DNA of 31,853 nt from positions 1 through 31,853 of IMG/VR virus record IMGVR_UViG_3300032240_002387, one strand, 5' to 3'. Shown one piece after another: positions 6,838 to 14,698 of the stretch; the stretch's first letter is position 1, and each line of letters opens with the position of its first letter. The position numbers and the translations under genes were made by a program. Origin of the DNA: a virus. The notes beneath the pieces were generated by a model. The model worked only from the letters and a program-made list of their open reading frames with translations. It made no database searches and was not told the DNA's origin.

Positions 6838-7788
6838 TTAAAGGTCTGACCAATCTGCGTTTGACTTAGAATAACTAGTTACACGCCCTGCGAAGAAATC
6901 TTGATGTGTTTTTCCACTTGTTAAATGTCCGAACCACTCCATTTGTTTTAATAAGTTAGGATCAATATCATTGAAAATACCATTATAACCTAATTCAACC
7001 ATCTTTTCGTTTGCTCTAGCTTTAATGAATGTTTTTAATTGAGGAATATTTAAACCTTCAATATCTCCCATTTCAAATGCTTTATCAATAAAATCAAATT
7101 CTAATTGAACTGATAAGCGACAAGCTTCTGCTACAGCTGCTCTCATTTCTGCTGTATCTAATTCAGGTTGTTCTTCTAATAATTTTTTAAATAACCAACA
7201 TCCTGCTTTTGAATGTAAAGACTCATCTCTGACACTCCACTCTACAATTTGTCCTGTTCCTTTCATTAAGTTCCTTAATTGGAAAGACATTAATATAGCG
7301 AATGAAGAGAATAAATTAACACCTTCTGTGAATGCTGAGAATATGGCTAATGATAATGCTTGTTCTTTAATATCAGTACCCGGTACTTCAATTAAACGAT
7401 CAATTTTAGCTTTTGATGTTTCGTCTTCTAAGAATGCTTGAAAATCATCTAATCCTAATTCTTCATTTAATCGAGCATAAGCTTCAGCATGAATGCTTTC
7501 AAAATCAGCAAACACACGAGCCATGGCTTGAATTTCTGGTTTTGGAAACCATACTGATACTTTAGTAGACCAGTAATCATTAACGTGCACTTCAGTCTGA
7601 GCAAATGATTTTAAAATATTTCCAATTAAATTCTTTTCAGATTCTGTTAGTTTTAATTTCCAGTCATTTAAGTCAGAAGCTAAAGGTACTTCATCAGCCA
7701 ACCAATGTACTCTATGTTGGTCTTTATAAAAATTAAACGCCTTTTGATATTCAAAGGGTTTATAAAAAATACGTGGTTCAGTTATCAT
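6838..7788 (-). CDS. nrdB: Class I ribonucleotide reductase, small (beta) subunit
   Basis: A 316-residue ferritin-like radical-generating subunit. Candidate metal ligands are E66 (FAQTEVHVNDYW), E97 and H100 (FESIHAEAY), E155 (FTEGVNLF), and E189 and H192 (RDESLH). Y104 sits four residues after H100, where the tyrosyl radical lies, so a tyrosyl-radical class I enzyme is expected. The C-terminus, SYSKSNADWSDL, is the kind of acidic tail with Tyr that docks in the alpha subunit. It overlaps the thioredoxin gene by 4 bp (ATGA) and precedes nrdA by 14 bp, so the three genes form one operon with the reductant supplied first. Confidence 0.95.
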   Translation of the reverse strand: MITEPRIFYKPFEYQKAFNFYKDQHRVHWLADEVPLASDLNDWKLKLTESEKNLIGNILKSFAQTEVHVNDYWSTKVSVWFPKPEIQAMARVFADFESIHAEAYARLNEELGLDDFQAFLEDETSKAKIDRLIEVPGTDIKEQALSLAIFSAFTEGVNLFSSFAILMSFQLRNLMKGTGQIVEWSVRDESLHSKAGCWLFKKLLEEQPELDTAEMRAAVAEACRLSVQLEFDFIDKAFEMGDIEGLNIPQLKTFIKARANEKMVELGYNGIFNDIDPNLLKQMEWFGHLTSGKTHQDFFAGRVTSYSKSNADWSDL

Positions 7789-8045
7789 TTTAATGAATTT
7801 AATAGATTAATTAATGTCGGTTTTGACTGCATACCCAAGGTACGCTTTACTTCTTGCCCATCAACTTCTATTACTAAAGTAGGAACTGAACGAATATTAT
7901 ATTTTAGTGTTAAGTCAGGATTGCTGTCTACATCTATTGTTTCGAAATTAACATCTGTTAATTCTGATTGCACTTGCGCTACCAAAGGAGCTAATTGTTT
8001 ACAAGGACCACACCAACTGGCTGTAAATCGTTTTACTGTTATCAT
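7785..8045 (-). CDS. Thioredoxin or glutaredoxin-like protein
   Basis: An 86-residue thioredoxin-fold protein with the classical active site WCGPC (C12, C15) and the cis-proline motif SVPT (P55). It is shorter than the usual bacterial thioredoxin of about 105 residues, as is common for phage versions. It probably reduces the C-terminal cysteines of NrdA, which fits its place as the first gene of the nrd operon and its ATGA overlap with nrdB. A candidate promoter motif lies 35 bp before its ATG. Confidence 0.93.
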   Translation of the reverse strand: MITVKRFTASWCGPCKQLAPLVAQVQSELTDVNFETIDVDSNPDLTLKYNIRSVPTLVIEVDGQEVKRTLGMQSKPTLINLLNSLK

Positions 8046-8080
8046 ATTATATATTTGTCTATTTTTTAAGACTTGTAGTT

Positions 8081-8100
8081 ATAAATATAGTATATACTAT
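8081..8100 (-). promoter_or_regulatory. Candidate promoter with overlapping palindrome, upstream of the nrd operon
   Basis: On the minus strand the core ATATTTAT (8081-8088) lies 35 bp before the thioredoxin ATG, in the context CTATATTTATAACTAC. It overlaps a perfect 14-bp palindrome, ATAGTATATACTAT (8087-8100), which also covers the last codons of the helicase gene. The core matches seven other sites in this window. The palindrome is seen only here and could be a repressor operator. Confidence 0.45.
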
Positions 8101-9479
8101 TGGCTTTTACTAAGCTCAAAAAACTTCTGTTGAAGATAATCTCTGTCGTCATTATTAACGCTACTATATGAATTTACAGGTTTTGAATCGTCATCATCAT
8201 CATCTTCTAATGGTGTTTCGTATATATCTATCTTTCCGTTTGATGTATCTATTTTAGAACCGAATGTTAATCCGTCAGCACCATATCTATTTTTCATGAC
8301 GTGCCAACGTCCTGTTCCGTTTACTTTATCTTTTCTTCCTCTAGCTAGAGATAAAATAATATCTCCAATCATAATTTTTTCATATGAACCAGCTGCATTA
8401 TCTCCCTCAATGATATTACTTTTAGCAGCACCTCTATTTGCTTGTGAAGGTGATACAACTGGTATTCCTAATTCCTTAGCTAATGCTTTAGCTCCAACAT
8501 AAACATCATCAATTTCTTCCTTACGTTCTCCATTTCTGGAGCGTGTTGAACTTTTAACGTAATCAAGATAATCAATAATAATTAAATCTGGTTTGAAATC
8601 GTGTTGGTGTTCTAATTGTTGTAAATGAGCCTGAATTGTATCAAATGATGCTCGTTTAGGTGGGTATTCTTTAATTACTACTTTACCTCTAACTTTAGAT
8701 ATAGTTTCTTCAACTTTAGCTCTATTTTTATCTAAGGTATCAACAGGTAATCCTGTAAATACAGCATCATATCTTTTACCTACATAACCTTCAGCTAATT
8801 CAAGTGAATAATGTACCACATTATATCCTAAAGCAGCAGCATATGCTCCCATATCAATAACAGCCCACGATTTACCACCCCCAGGATTACCAAACACTAA
8901 CACTAAGTCACCTTTACCCATTCCACCTTGAGTTAAATCATTAAATACGGGCCAAGGGAATGGTACTGCGTTTCTATCGTCTACTCTGTATCTGGATTCA
9001 ATATCTTTATCGTATTCATGGCCAATATTCTTATCTTCACCTGCTTTTAAGGCATTATTCATTAGTGTTTTAATACTATCATAATCACCCATTCCAAGCA
9101 AGTCGACAGATGTCATGATTGCTTTTTTTACCTGTTGGTTTTTACAAAAATTAGTAAATTCACTTTCTACCCACTCTAAATCACTTGATTGTGATTCCTT
9201 ATAAGAATCTCTTAATGCTTCCGTAATAGCAATCTTCAAAACATCATTATCAATCTTTTTTACTTCAGTTGACAATACCTCCATTGTAGGCACTGTATGG
9301 TATTTAGTAAAATACGATTGTATTTCTTTAATAATCCATTGATTGGCTTGATTTTCGAAATATTCTTTTTCTAATGAATCAGATACGTTTACTAAGAAAT
9401 TTTTCTGTGTTAGTAAAGCTCCGATTACTTTAGTTTGGAACTGAGGTCCGTATGCTTGTAATTTTTGTAGTGTTGTCAT
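8097..9479 (-). CDS. Replicative DNA helicase, DnaB/gp41 type
   Basis: A 460-residue hexameric-type helicase. Residues 1-160 resemble a DnaB N-terminal helical domain. The RecA-like domain has Walker A GNPGGGKS (197-204), Walker B LIIIDYLDYV (around D303) and a following VVSPSQANRGA block. It is expected to unwind DNA at the fork, as T4 gp41 does. The C-terminus carries a run of six Asp and a polar tail (residues about 425-460) outside the conserved core. It follows the exonuclease gene by 14 bp in the replication module. No primase gene is visible next to it. Confidence 0.92.
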   Translation of the reverse strand: MTTLQKLQAYGPQFQTKVIGALLTQKNFLVNVSDSLEKEYFENQANQWIIKEIQSYFTKYHTVPTMEVLSTEVKKIDNDVLKIAITEALRDSYKESQSSDLEWVESEFTNFCKNQQVKKAIMTSVDLLGMGDYDSIKTLMNNALKAGEDKNIGHEYDKDIESRYRVDDRNAVPFPWPVFNDLTQGGMGKGDLVLVFGNPGGGKSWAVIDMGAYAAALGYNVVHYSLELAEGYVGKRYDAVFTGLPVDTLDKNRAKVEETISKVRGKVVIKEYPPKRASFDTIQAHLQQLEHQHDFKPDLIIIDYLDYVKSSTRSRNGERKEEIDDVYVGAKALAKELGIPVVSPSQANRGAAKSNIIEGDNAAGSYEKIMIGDIILSLARGRKDKVNGTGRWHVMKNRYGADGLTFGSKIDTSNGKIDIYETPLEDDDDDDSKPVNSYSSVNNDDRDYLQQKFFELSKSQ

Positions 9480-9493
9480 AACTTTTTATAAAT

Positions 9494-10522
9494 TTAATTA
9501 AAGGAATTTAGATAACCAAATACTTCTGTAAGCCAATTGTCTACATTTGGTATTGATTCCCCTAATTTATCATTCACATATATTTGGTGAAATAAATACT
9601 TATTTAATTCATATGAACTATTAAAAGCATCTTTTACCAATTGCTTATTCTCTGGTGATAAGAAACTACCATCTAATGACATTAATTTTTTATTAATTTC
9701 TAATTGATGTCTTCTTTCTACCACAGATAAGTATAATTTATTTTCATCTATTTTGTGAGCTGAGGATTCAATTATATCACTTAGTTCTATTTTATTCTCA
9801 CTGATTAATTCAGGGAATAATTTAAGTAATTTAACAGGCCCTAACCCACTAATTCCAGGCACGTTATCAGATTGGTCACCCATCAATATCTTATAGTTAA
9901 GAAAATTATAACTACTAACACCGAACTCTTCTAACACATCTTTTGGTTTATATACTTTCTTTTTAACGGGAGAATATACTTGTACTTTGTCTGAAACTAA
10001 TTGTAAGAAATCTTTGTCGGCAGACATGATAGTTACGCTTGTCGTCTCATTATACACCTGGAATTTATTAGATAAATAACCAATAATATCATCCGCTTCT
10101 AAACCATCTATACTAATAACAGTAACTGGTAGGCATTTAAGATACTGAATCAGTCTTGCCATCTGATTATTTATACTCTCTGTTTCTTCTTCTTTTGAAG
10201 AGAAAATTGAGTAATTTGTCATGCGATTAACATGACGATTCGCTTTATACTCAGGGTATAAGTTTCTTCTAGCATTCGAGCCACCAACACCATCAAATAC
10301 AATTATTACTTTAGTAGGGTTAAGCATTTTGATTGCATAACCAATTGACTTTAAAAATCCAGTTAGGCCACCAATATGGTGGCCGTTTGGATTAATGTGG
10401 TTAATCATGGTAAACGACCTTAGGAAGGTGTTTAAACCATCTATTATTAAAATTGAATCTAGTGATGTACGAGTGTCAGGTTGAATACTTGAGATTAAAT
10501 CAAAGTATTTATTCTTGGACAT
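9494..10522 (-). CDS. 5'-3' exonuclease, T4 RNase H / FEN family
   Basis: A 342-residue flap-type nuclease that would remove RNA primers and 5' flaps from lagging-strand fragments. The metal-binding acids are visible: D28 (IIDGLN), D77 (VFDG), E142/D144/D145 (LEADDIIG), D169/D171 (SADKDF) and D216/D219 (GDQSDNVPG). The helix-three-turn-helix DNA-binding segment follows (VPGISGLGPVKLLKLF). Length and motif order fit T4 RNase H and the 5' nuclease domain of Pol I, with no polymerase part attached. It overlaps the UvsX-type gene by 14 bp and precedes the helicase gene. Confidence 0.92.
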   Translation of the reverse strand: MSKNKYFDLISSIQPDTRTSLDSILIIDGLNTFLRSFTMINHINPNGHHIGGLTGFLKSIGYAIKMLNPTKVIIVFDGVGGSNARRNLYPEYKANRHVNRMTNYSIFSSKEEETESINNQMARLIQYLKCLPVTVISIDGLEADDIIGYLSNKFQVYNETTSVTIMSADKDFLQLVSDKVQVYSPVKKKVYKPKDVLEEFGVSSYNFLNYKILMGDQSDNVPGISGLGPVKLLKLFPELISENKIELSDIIESSAHKIDENKLYLSVVERRHQLEINKKLMSLDGSFLSPENKQLVKDAFNSSYELNKYLFHQIYVNDKLGESIPNVDNWLTEVFGYLNSFN

Positions 10523-11591
10523 CTACTAAATTTATTTCTTTAAAGTTTTCTTCCATCTCATCTTCTTCAACAATATCGAAGTCAGCTGAGCCTAGAATTT
10601 GTAACCACTCACTTGAGTGTAATTTTTTGTAATCATCAATTGCTTTCTTGTCATCAGGGATAAAACCATGAACTGTCATTGTAACAGTACCTTTTGTTTG
10701 TACACCTGTAACGTGGTTTTTATCAGCAGATATCTTAGTACGTTTAGCAAATTCAACGTCTTTACCGTCTTTAGTTGCTTTAATTTTACTAGTACCACTA
10801 TTTGATACGTTACCGAAAGTAATTACAAATGATGAATCGAAGAACATTGTATCACCACCTTTATTTTTCAATTTAGGTTGTTCCATTGGTGAATTTGGTT
10901 TTGCAACCCATACTTTATTAACCGCTACAAATGTATTTGTATATGGTTGATTTTCCTTACGAGATAAGATAATCTTCTGGTTGATAAAGTTACCGAATGT
11001 TTGAGACATAGCTCCAGCATTCCACTCATTGTTATTCTTATTTGATTCAACAGATAATCTACATGGAATAGATCCTACTGAGTCCCATAGGAATAATAAA
11101 TCGAATGGTAATTTACCTGCTGCTTGTTCGCTTAATAAATCAGCTACAAATGCACCTACATCTTCAATTGTGTTTAATGAACCTCTATCTACATATAAGA
11201 AGAAGCCCTTGTAATCTATAACCTCACCTGTTTCAGGATCAGCTACAGGAGTCATTTCAAAACCCATTTGTTGGGCATGTTCCCAATTCCATTTCATCTC
11301 AGTGATGATGAAAACAGGTAGAACACCCATCTTTTGAGCAGATACTGCTGCCTCAAGCATTGCTGTTGTTTTACCCGTATCCGAGTGACCACGTAACAAA
11401 GTTATGTGGCCCATCGGGATGCCAGGAATAGACAGTACATCTTGAAACGCTTTTGAAAGTGGAATCCACCTCTGTGGTTTAAATTTAACTGACTGGTCTA
11501 AGAATTTAGACTTCTTAAACGCGTCAATGTTAAATGATTTTTTTAACGATTCGGATACAACCGTCGTTAAACTGTCTTTGCTTTTAGCCAT
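10509..11591 (-). CDS. uvsX: UvsX/RecA-type recombinase
   Basis: A 360-residue RecA-family strand-exchange ATPase. Walker A is GHSDTGKT (residues 68-75), the catalytic Glu is in FIITEMKW (E98), and Walker B is LLFLWDSVGS (D170). The central HGF region and acidic C-terminal tail (EEDEMEENFKE) fit T4 UvsX. It would promote recombination-dependent replication with the gp32-like protein encoded 2 bp upstream. A UvsY-like mediator is not evident in the window. It overlaps the exonuclease gene by 14 bp. Confidence 0.93.
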   Translation of the reverse strand: MAKSKDSLTTVVSESLKKSFNIDAFKKSKFLDQSVKFKPQRWIPLSKAFQDVLSIPGIPMGHITLLRGHSDTGKTTAMLEAAVSAQKMGVLPVFIITEMKWNWEHAQQMGFEMTPVADPETGEVIDYKGFFLYVDRGSLNTIEDVGAFVADLLSEQAAGKLPFDLLFLWDSVGSIPCRLSVESNKNNNEWNAGAMSQTFGNFINQKIILSRKENQPYTNTFVAVNKVWVAKPNSPMEQPKLKNKGGDTMFFDSSFVITFGNVSNSGTSKIKATKDGKDVEFAKRTKISADKNHVTGVQTKGTVTMTVHGFIPDDKKAIDDYKKLHSSEWLQILGSADFDIVEEDEMEENFKEINLVDVQE

Positions 11592-11593
11592 TA

Positions 11594-12412
11594 TTAGTCG
11601 TTAAATAGTGAATCAAATTTGTCAGTCGCTGTTTCTTTAGGTTTTACATCTAAAGTGTAAGGTTGAATCGGAGCATTAAAATCTTTTAAGAAATCATCTT
11701 CCTCATCTACGATTGACGTTGGAGTTGCTTCAGGCGTTACCTCATCTTCAGGAGATAACCACTTTTGTAATACATCTTTTAATGCATCATAAGTGTATTT
11801 ACGATTAATAGCTAAGATGTCTGGTTGTTCGTCTAATGACTTAGTAACAAAATCAGCATCTTCAGAGATTGGAGTGGACTTTGGTTTTGGTCTTAAAGTA
11901 CATTTGATACCTTTTCTACCTGCAATTATGTCCTCAATTGCTTCAACTGTAAAATCACGACCATCTGTGATATCTGTAAAATCACCGTAATCTTCATCAC
12001 TAGCGATTCCCATCAATTGGTCATTTACTAACTTACCTACTTCCCATAAACGTACACCTTGTGCTTCTTCACCGCGAACGACTACTGGAGCGAAATAACG
12101 TGTTTTAGGAGAGATTTTGTTAGCTAAAGTCCAGTCATCCTTATCAGCAGATTTACGTAATTTCTTAGCGAAATCTGTGATTGGATCTTCTTCACCCCAG
12201 TTGCTTAAGGCTAAGATTGGACCTTTTGAGAAACCATAGTGCATTTGAATTTCACGTAATGGCCACTCTTTTCTAAATTTGTTTGGTACGATTCTGATTA
12301 AATGTTTACCTGCCTTAGGTTTCCAGAAAATCTTTGTGTAGTCGATTTTTTCACGACTTACGTTTTTGTTAGCGTTAGCTTCAAGCTTTTGCTTTACGAA
12401 TGATAAATCCAT
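11594..12412 (-). CDS. gp32-type single-stranded DNA-binding protein
   Basis: A 272-residue protein of the T4 gp32 kind. It has a basic N-terminus (FVKQKLEANANKNVSREK), a core beginning IFWKPKAGKHLIRIVP, aromatic and basic blocks (MHYGFSKGPILALSNWG), and a strongly acidic C-terminal tail (EEDDFLKDFNAP ... DKFDSLFND) of the kind that recruits replication partners. T4 gp32 binds zinc through one His and three Cys; this protein has a single Cys, so the zinc site is absent. It coats ssDNA for replication, recombination and repair. It lies 2 bp before uvsX. A 57-bp leader separates it from the gene before. Confidence 0.88.
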   Translation of the reverse strand: MDLSFVKQKLEANANKNVSREKIDYTKIFWKPKAGKHLIRIVPNKFRKEWPLREIQMHYGFSKGPILALSNWGEEDPITDFAKKLRKSADKDDWTLANKISPKTRYFAPVVVRGEEAQGVRLWEVGKLVNDQLMGIASDEDYGDFTDITDGRDFTVEAIEDIIAGRKGIKCTLRPKPKSTPISEDADFVTKSLDEQPDILAINRKYTYDALKDVLQKWLSPEDEVTPEATPTSIVDEEDDFLKDFNAPIQPYTLDVKPKETATDKFDSLFND

Positions 12413-12469
12413 AACTAATTGTTTTTTATGTATATTGTGAATGTACGAACCAGAATTTGGAATCCCAAA

Positions 12470-12889
12470 CTACTTGTTAAAATCTATTATTCTGTGGATA
12501 GCCGTGTCTAGACGACGTAAGTTAGGCCCATCAGTTAATAGAATACAATTTTTGTAGTCATTCCAATTTATAACAAAATTTTTATCTAATACACCGTTAT
12601 TTAAAGTTCTTATTAAAGTATTAAGAGCATTGATAGTATAAAGTGTATTTGATTCTTTTTTACGATGTAGTAAGATAGTATGGGCCATCGGTGCATCTTG
12701 TACGTTGCCCGAGTCAATATTATAAGTACACATCAATTCTTCGCTTTGTGGGGATTCAAGAATAAATACCTTATTAAAGAGAATAGCGTAACGGCGATTG
12801 ATAGTGTTAACTGTATCTTCCAAATCCAATGGAGTTGTAAATGTACAGAATAGCTTGTTCAAATCTAAAATTTCATTTAATTGTTCCAT
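12470..12889 (-). CDS. Hypothetical protein in the replication module
   Basis: A 139-residue protein with no recognised domain. It has a helical N-terminus (MEQLNEILDLNKLFCTFTTP), then alternating strands and helices (RRYAILFNKVFILESP, AHTILLHRKKESNTLYTINALNTLIRTL) and ends LRRLDTAIHRIIDFNK. Its place between the polymerase (9 bp upstream) and gp32 suggests a part in DNA replication or in control of it. I considered RegA and UvsY and see no motif support for either. It ends 57 bp before the gp32 gene. Confidence 0.65.
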   Translation of the reverse strand: MEQLNEILDLNKLFCTFTTPLDLEDTVNTINRRYAILFNKVFILESPQSEELMCTYNIDSGNVQDAPMAHTILLHRKKESNTLYTINALNTLIRTLNNGVLDKNFVINWNDYKNCILLTDGPNLRRLDTAIHRIIDFNK

Positions 12890-12898
12890 AATAAATAT

Positions 12899-14188
12899 TT
12901 ATACTTTCTCCAAACCGTGATACGATTGGCCTTGTTTAATGGTTACCGGATATTCCAATGATTTTATTATATCCGAAATAATGTCTTTATCCTCATCATC
13001 ATAATCAAATAGAAATGCATCATAAGTATACAATACTAATTTTGTCTTTCTGCCTTCTAATTTACTTAATATTAATTCTAATAATTTAACATTGGTTGAT
13101 GTTTCTTTACTCTGAATTATATAGTTAAATAATTTTGATCTAGTCATGTCAGCGTCAGGTATAAATATCTTGTTATCTGTTACAAATTTCTTCCCATATT
13201 GGTACGTGTCCCACATACCATCTATATAAGATAATACCTTTTCAAAGAATGGTTTATTTTGATATTCAGACCAAACACCACCATACAATTGCTTAAATGT
13301 TAATTCTTTAGCCTCTTGTTGTGATACACCTAATATATAACCCAAATACTCATATGTGTTTTTATCTTTAGGAAAATCAAATCCAACCAATTCACCGATT
13401 AATCGTGGGTGATATCCCTGGAAATCAATTTCAATGAATTTAGTATTTTCAGGTTTAAAACATGCTCGTTCGCCATCATCTTTATTTAATGCAGCAAAGT
13501 TAATGCTATTAAATGTATTAGATGGGCGTGATGTTGTTGTATATAAATTATATTGAGTGTATATTTTACTGCGATTTAAATTAAATTGTGGATTTGTTAA
13601 TTTTCCATTGTAATAGTCGATGAAGCAGTTTTTATCGACCTTTATGCCGTTTTTCTCAATATGATAAAATACATTTGATGTATGAAAATTTTGAAATTCA
13701 AATGTTTTATCCGCGGTTGAATATTGTCTAATAATAGGCCACGCTATGTCGAATATAGCTTCACACATCTCATAATGTTTGCTAATTGGAATTAAGCAAT
13801 TAACATTAGGTAAAGCATTGTGTTTGTTGTAGTAATAATTAATGCAAGTATTATCTAATGATTTTACATCTACCTGCTCAATAAAGTTTACATCGTATAA
13901 TTTATCAGCTAATTGTGGGTAATGATGTAATGCTTTTTTCTTATCTAATGTAAATAATCTACCAGTGGTATTTAATAACCAAAATAACATTTCTGGTTTG
14001 CTTATACTGAATGATTCATTGTGGTTTAAACAAAATATATATCCCTTCTTATCATTAAATGGTCTAATGTATATTAAACTTAACTCGGTGAGTGTTGGGT
14101 GGACATTATCATTAAATGGGATAAACCTAATGAAACAATCCTCAAAAGCAGGGGGTAGCTGTGATGATTTCTCAATAATATAAAACAT
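12899..14188 (-). CDS. Compact, divergent family A DNA polymerase
   Basis: A 429-residue protein whose second half follows the order of family A motifs: TSRPSNTFNSINFAALNK (219-236), motif A FIEIDFQGYHPRL with D255, motif B AKELTFKQLYG (K294, F298 and Y302 matching the O-helix Lys, Phe and Tyr), NYIIQSKETS (N355, Q359), and motif C LYTYDAFLFD with D390. Both catalytic Asp are kept, but the motif A Glu (DYSQIELR) is His260, the O-helix Arg is Gln, and motif C HDE reads YDA. Residues 1-170 may be a degenerate 3'-5' exonuclease-like domain, without clear catalytic acids. It is much shorter than Klenow-type enzymes. Its place next to gp32 makes it the likely replicative polymerase. Confidence 0.75.
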   Translation of the reverse strand: MFYIIEKSSQLPPAFEDCFIRFIPFNDNVHPTLTELSLIYIRPFNDKKGYIFCLNHNESFSISKPEMLFWLLNTTGRLFTLDKKKALHHYPQLADKLYDVNFIEQVDVKSLDNTCINYYYNKHNALPNVNCLIPISKHYEMCEAIFDIAWPIIRQYSTADKTFEFQNFHTSNVFYHIEKNGIKVDKNCFIDYYNGKLTNPQFNLNRSKIYTQYNLYTTTSRPSNTFNSINFAALNKDDGERACFKPENTKFIEIDFQGYHPRLIGELVGFDFPKDKNTYEYLGYILGVSQQEAKELTFKQLYGGVWSEYQNKPFFEKVLSYIDGMWDTYQYGKKFVTDNKIFIPDADMTRSKLFNYIIQSKETSTNVKLLELILSKLEGRKTKLVLYTYDAFLFDYDDEDKDIISDIIKSLEYPVTIKQGQSYHGLEKV

Positions 14189-14206
14189 AACCTTTTTTTA
14201 GTACCC

Positions 14207-14220
14207 CTAAATATAATAGA
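14207..14220 (-). promoter_or_regulatory. Candidate promoter upstream of the polymerase
   Basis: The minus strand reads TATTATATTTAGGGGTACTA. The core ATATTTAG (14207-14214) lies 18 bp before the polymerase ATG. It differs from the other seven sites in its last base but shares a GGGTACT-like segment with the site before the tape-measure gene. TATATTTAG is close to the Bacteroidota TAnnTTTG -7 box. Confidence 0.4.
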
Positions 14221-14230
14221 GGATTTTGAC

Positions 14231-14698
14231 TTAAACAAGTTCTTCTTGAAGAAAAAGTTTAACACCTGGCATCTTTTTATCAGCCTGTTCTACTTCATCC
14301 ATATTAAAAAAACCATTATTAGCACCTCTATCTGATATTGTAAATTTTAAAACTGTTGTTTGGTATAAAGGATTATTCTTAACAGAATTGTAAGTATCAG
14401 CATTTATTTCTTTTATATAGACAGGAACAGTATGAATATATTTAATAAAATATCTTAACACATGATCTTCTACAGAATCATATGTACTAGCAATATTAAA
14501 AGCAATTCCGTTAACCTTATTATTTTTAACTAAACTAGATATTAATTTTAAAGGCTTAGCAACACCAGTATATACTTTTCCAGGATATGCTTTACCTCGT
14601 AACTCACAATAATATCCTACATAAGGAATAAAATTAGAATCAACATATTTTTCCCCTCTTGTATATTTTACTTTAACTAAATTTTTAGGTGCTCTCAT
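14231..14698 (-). CDS. Probable virion or baseplate-associated protein
   Basis: A 155-residue protein. The N-terminal third (KVKYTRGEKYVDSNFIPYVGYYCELRGKAYPGKVYTG) follows a pattern, KYT-G-x-F/Y ... Y-x-GYY ... K-x-YTG, that I associate with small structural proteins near baseplate genes in T4-like phages of marine and Bacteroidota hosts. The middle (STYDSVEDHVLRYFIKYIHTVPVYIKEIN) is unrecognised. It overlaps the hub-peptidase gene by 1 bp (TAATG), which ties it to the baseplate operon and not to the polymerase gene after it. Virion location is inferred. Confidence 0.65.
   Translation of the reverse strand: MRAPKNLVKVKYTRGEKYVDSNFIPYVGYYCELRGKAYPGKVYTGVAKPLKLISSLVKNNKVNGIAFNIASTYDSVEDHVLRYFIKYIHTVPVYIKEINADTYNSVKNNPLYQTTVLKFTISDRGANNGFFNMDEVEQADKKMPGVKLFLQEELV

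Noticed and set aside
6821-6853. Ten extra N-terminal codons of nrdA, starting at TTG 6853.
   Set aside because: An ATG at 6823 lies just after the nrdB stop; the TTG start would overlap nrdB by 16 bp and adds no conserved residues.
7705-8133. A 142-codon plus-strand frame opposite the thioredoxin gene.
   Set aside because: It is antisense to thioredoxin and the nrdB start, which are certain genes, and shows no domain.
12889-12901. Another ATAAATATTTAT-like site, before the 139-residue gene.
   Set aside because: It directly abuts the ATG and overlaps the polymerase stop codon, so there is no room for a leader; likely chance in AT-rich sequence.
14080-14265. A 61-codon minus-strand frame spanning the polymerase start.
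   Set aside because: It lies in another frame across the end of one supported gene, the candidate promoter and the start of the next; its sequence has no recognisable pattern.
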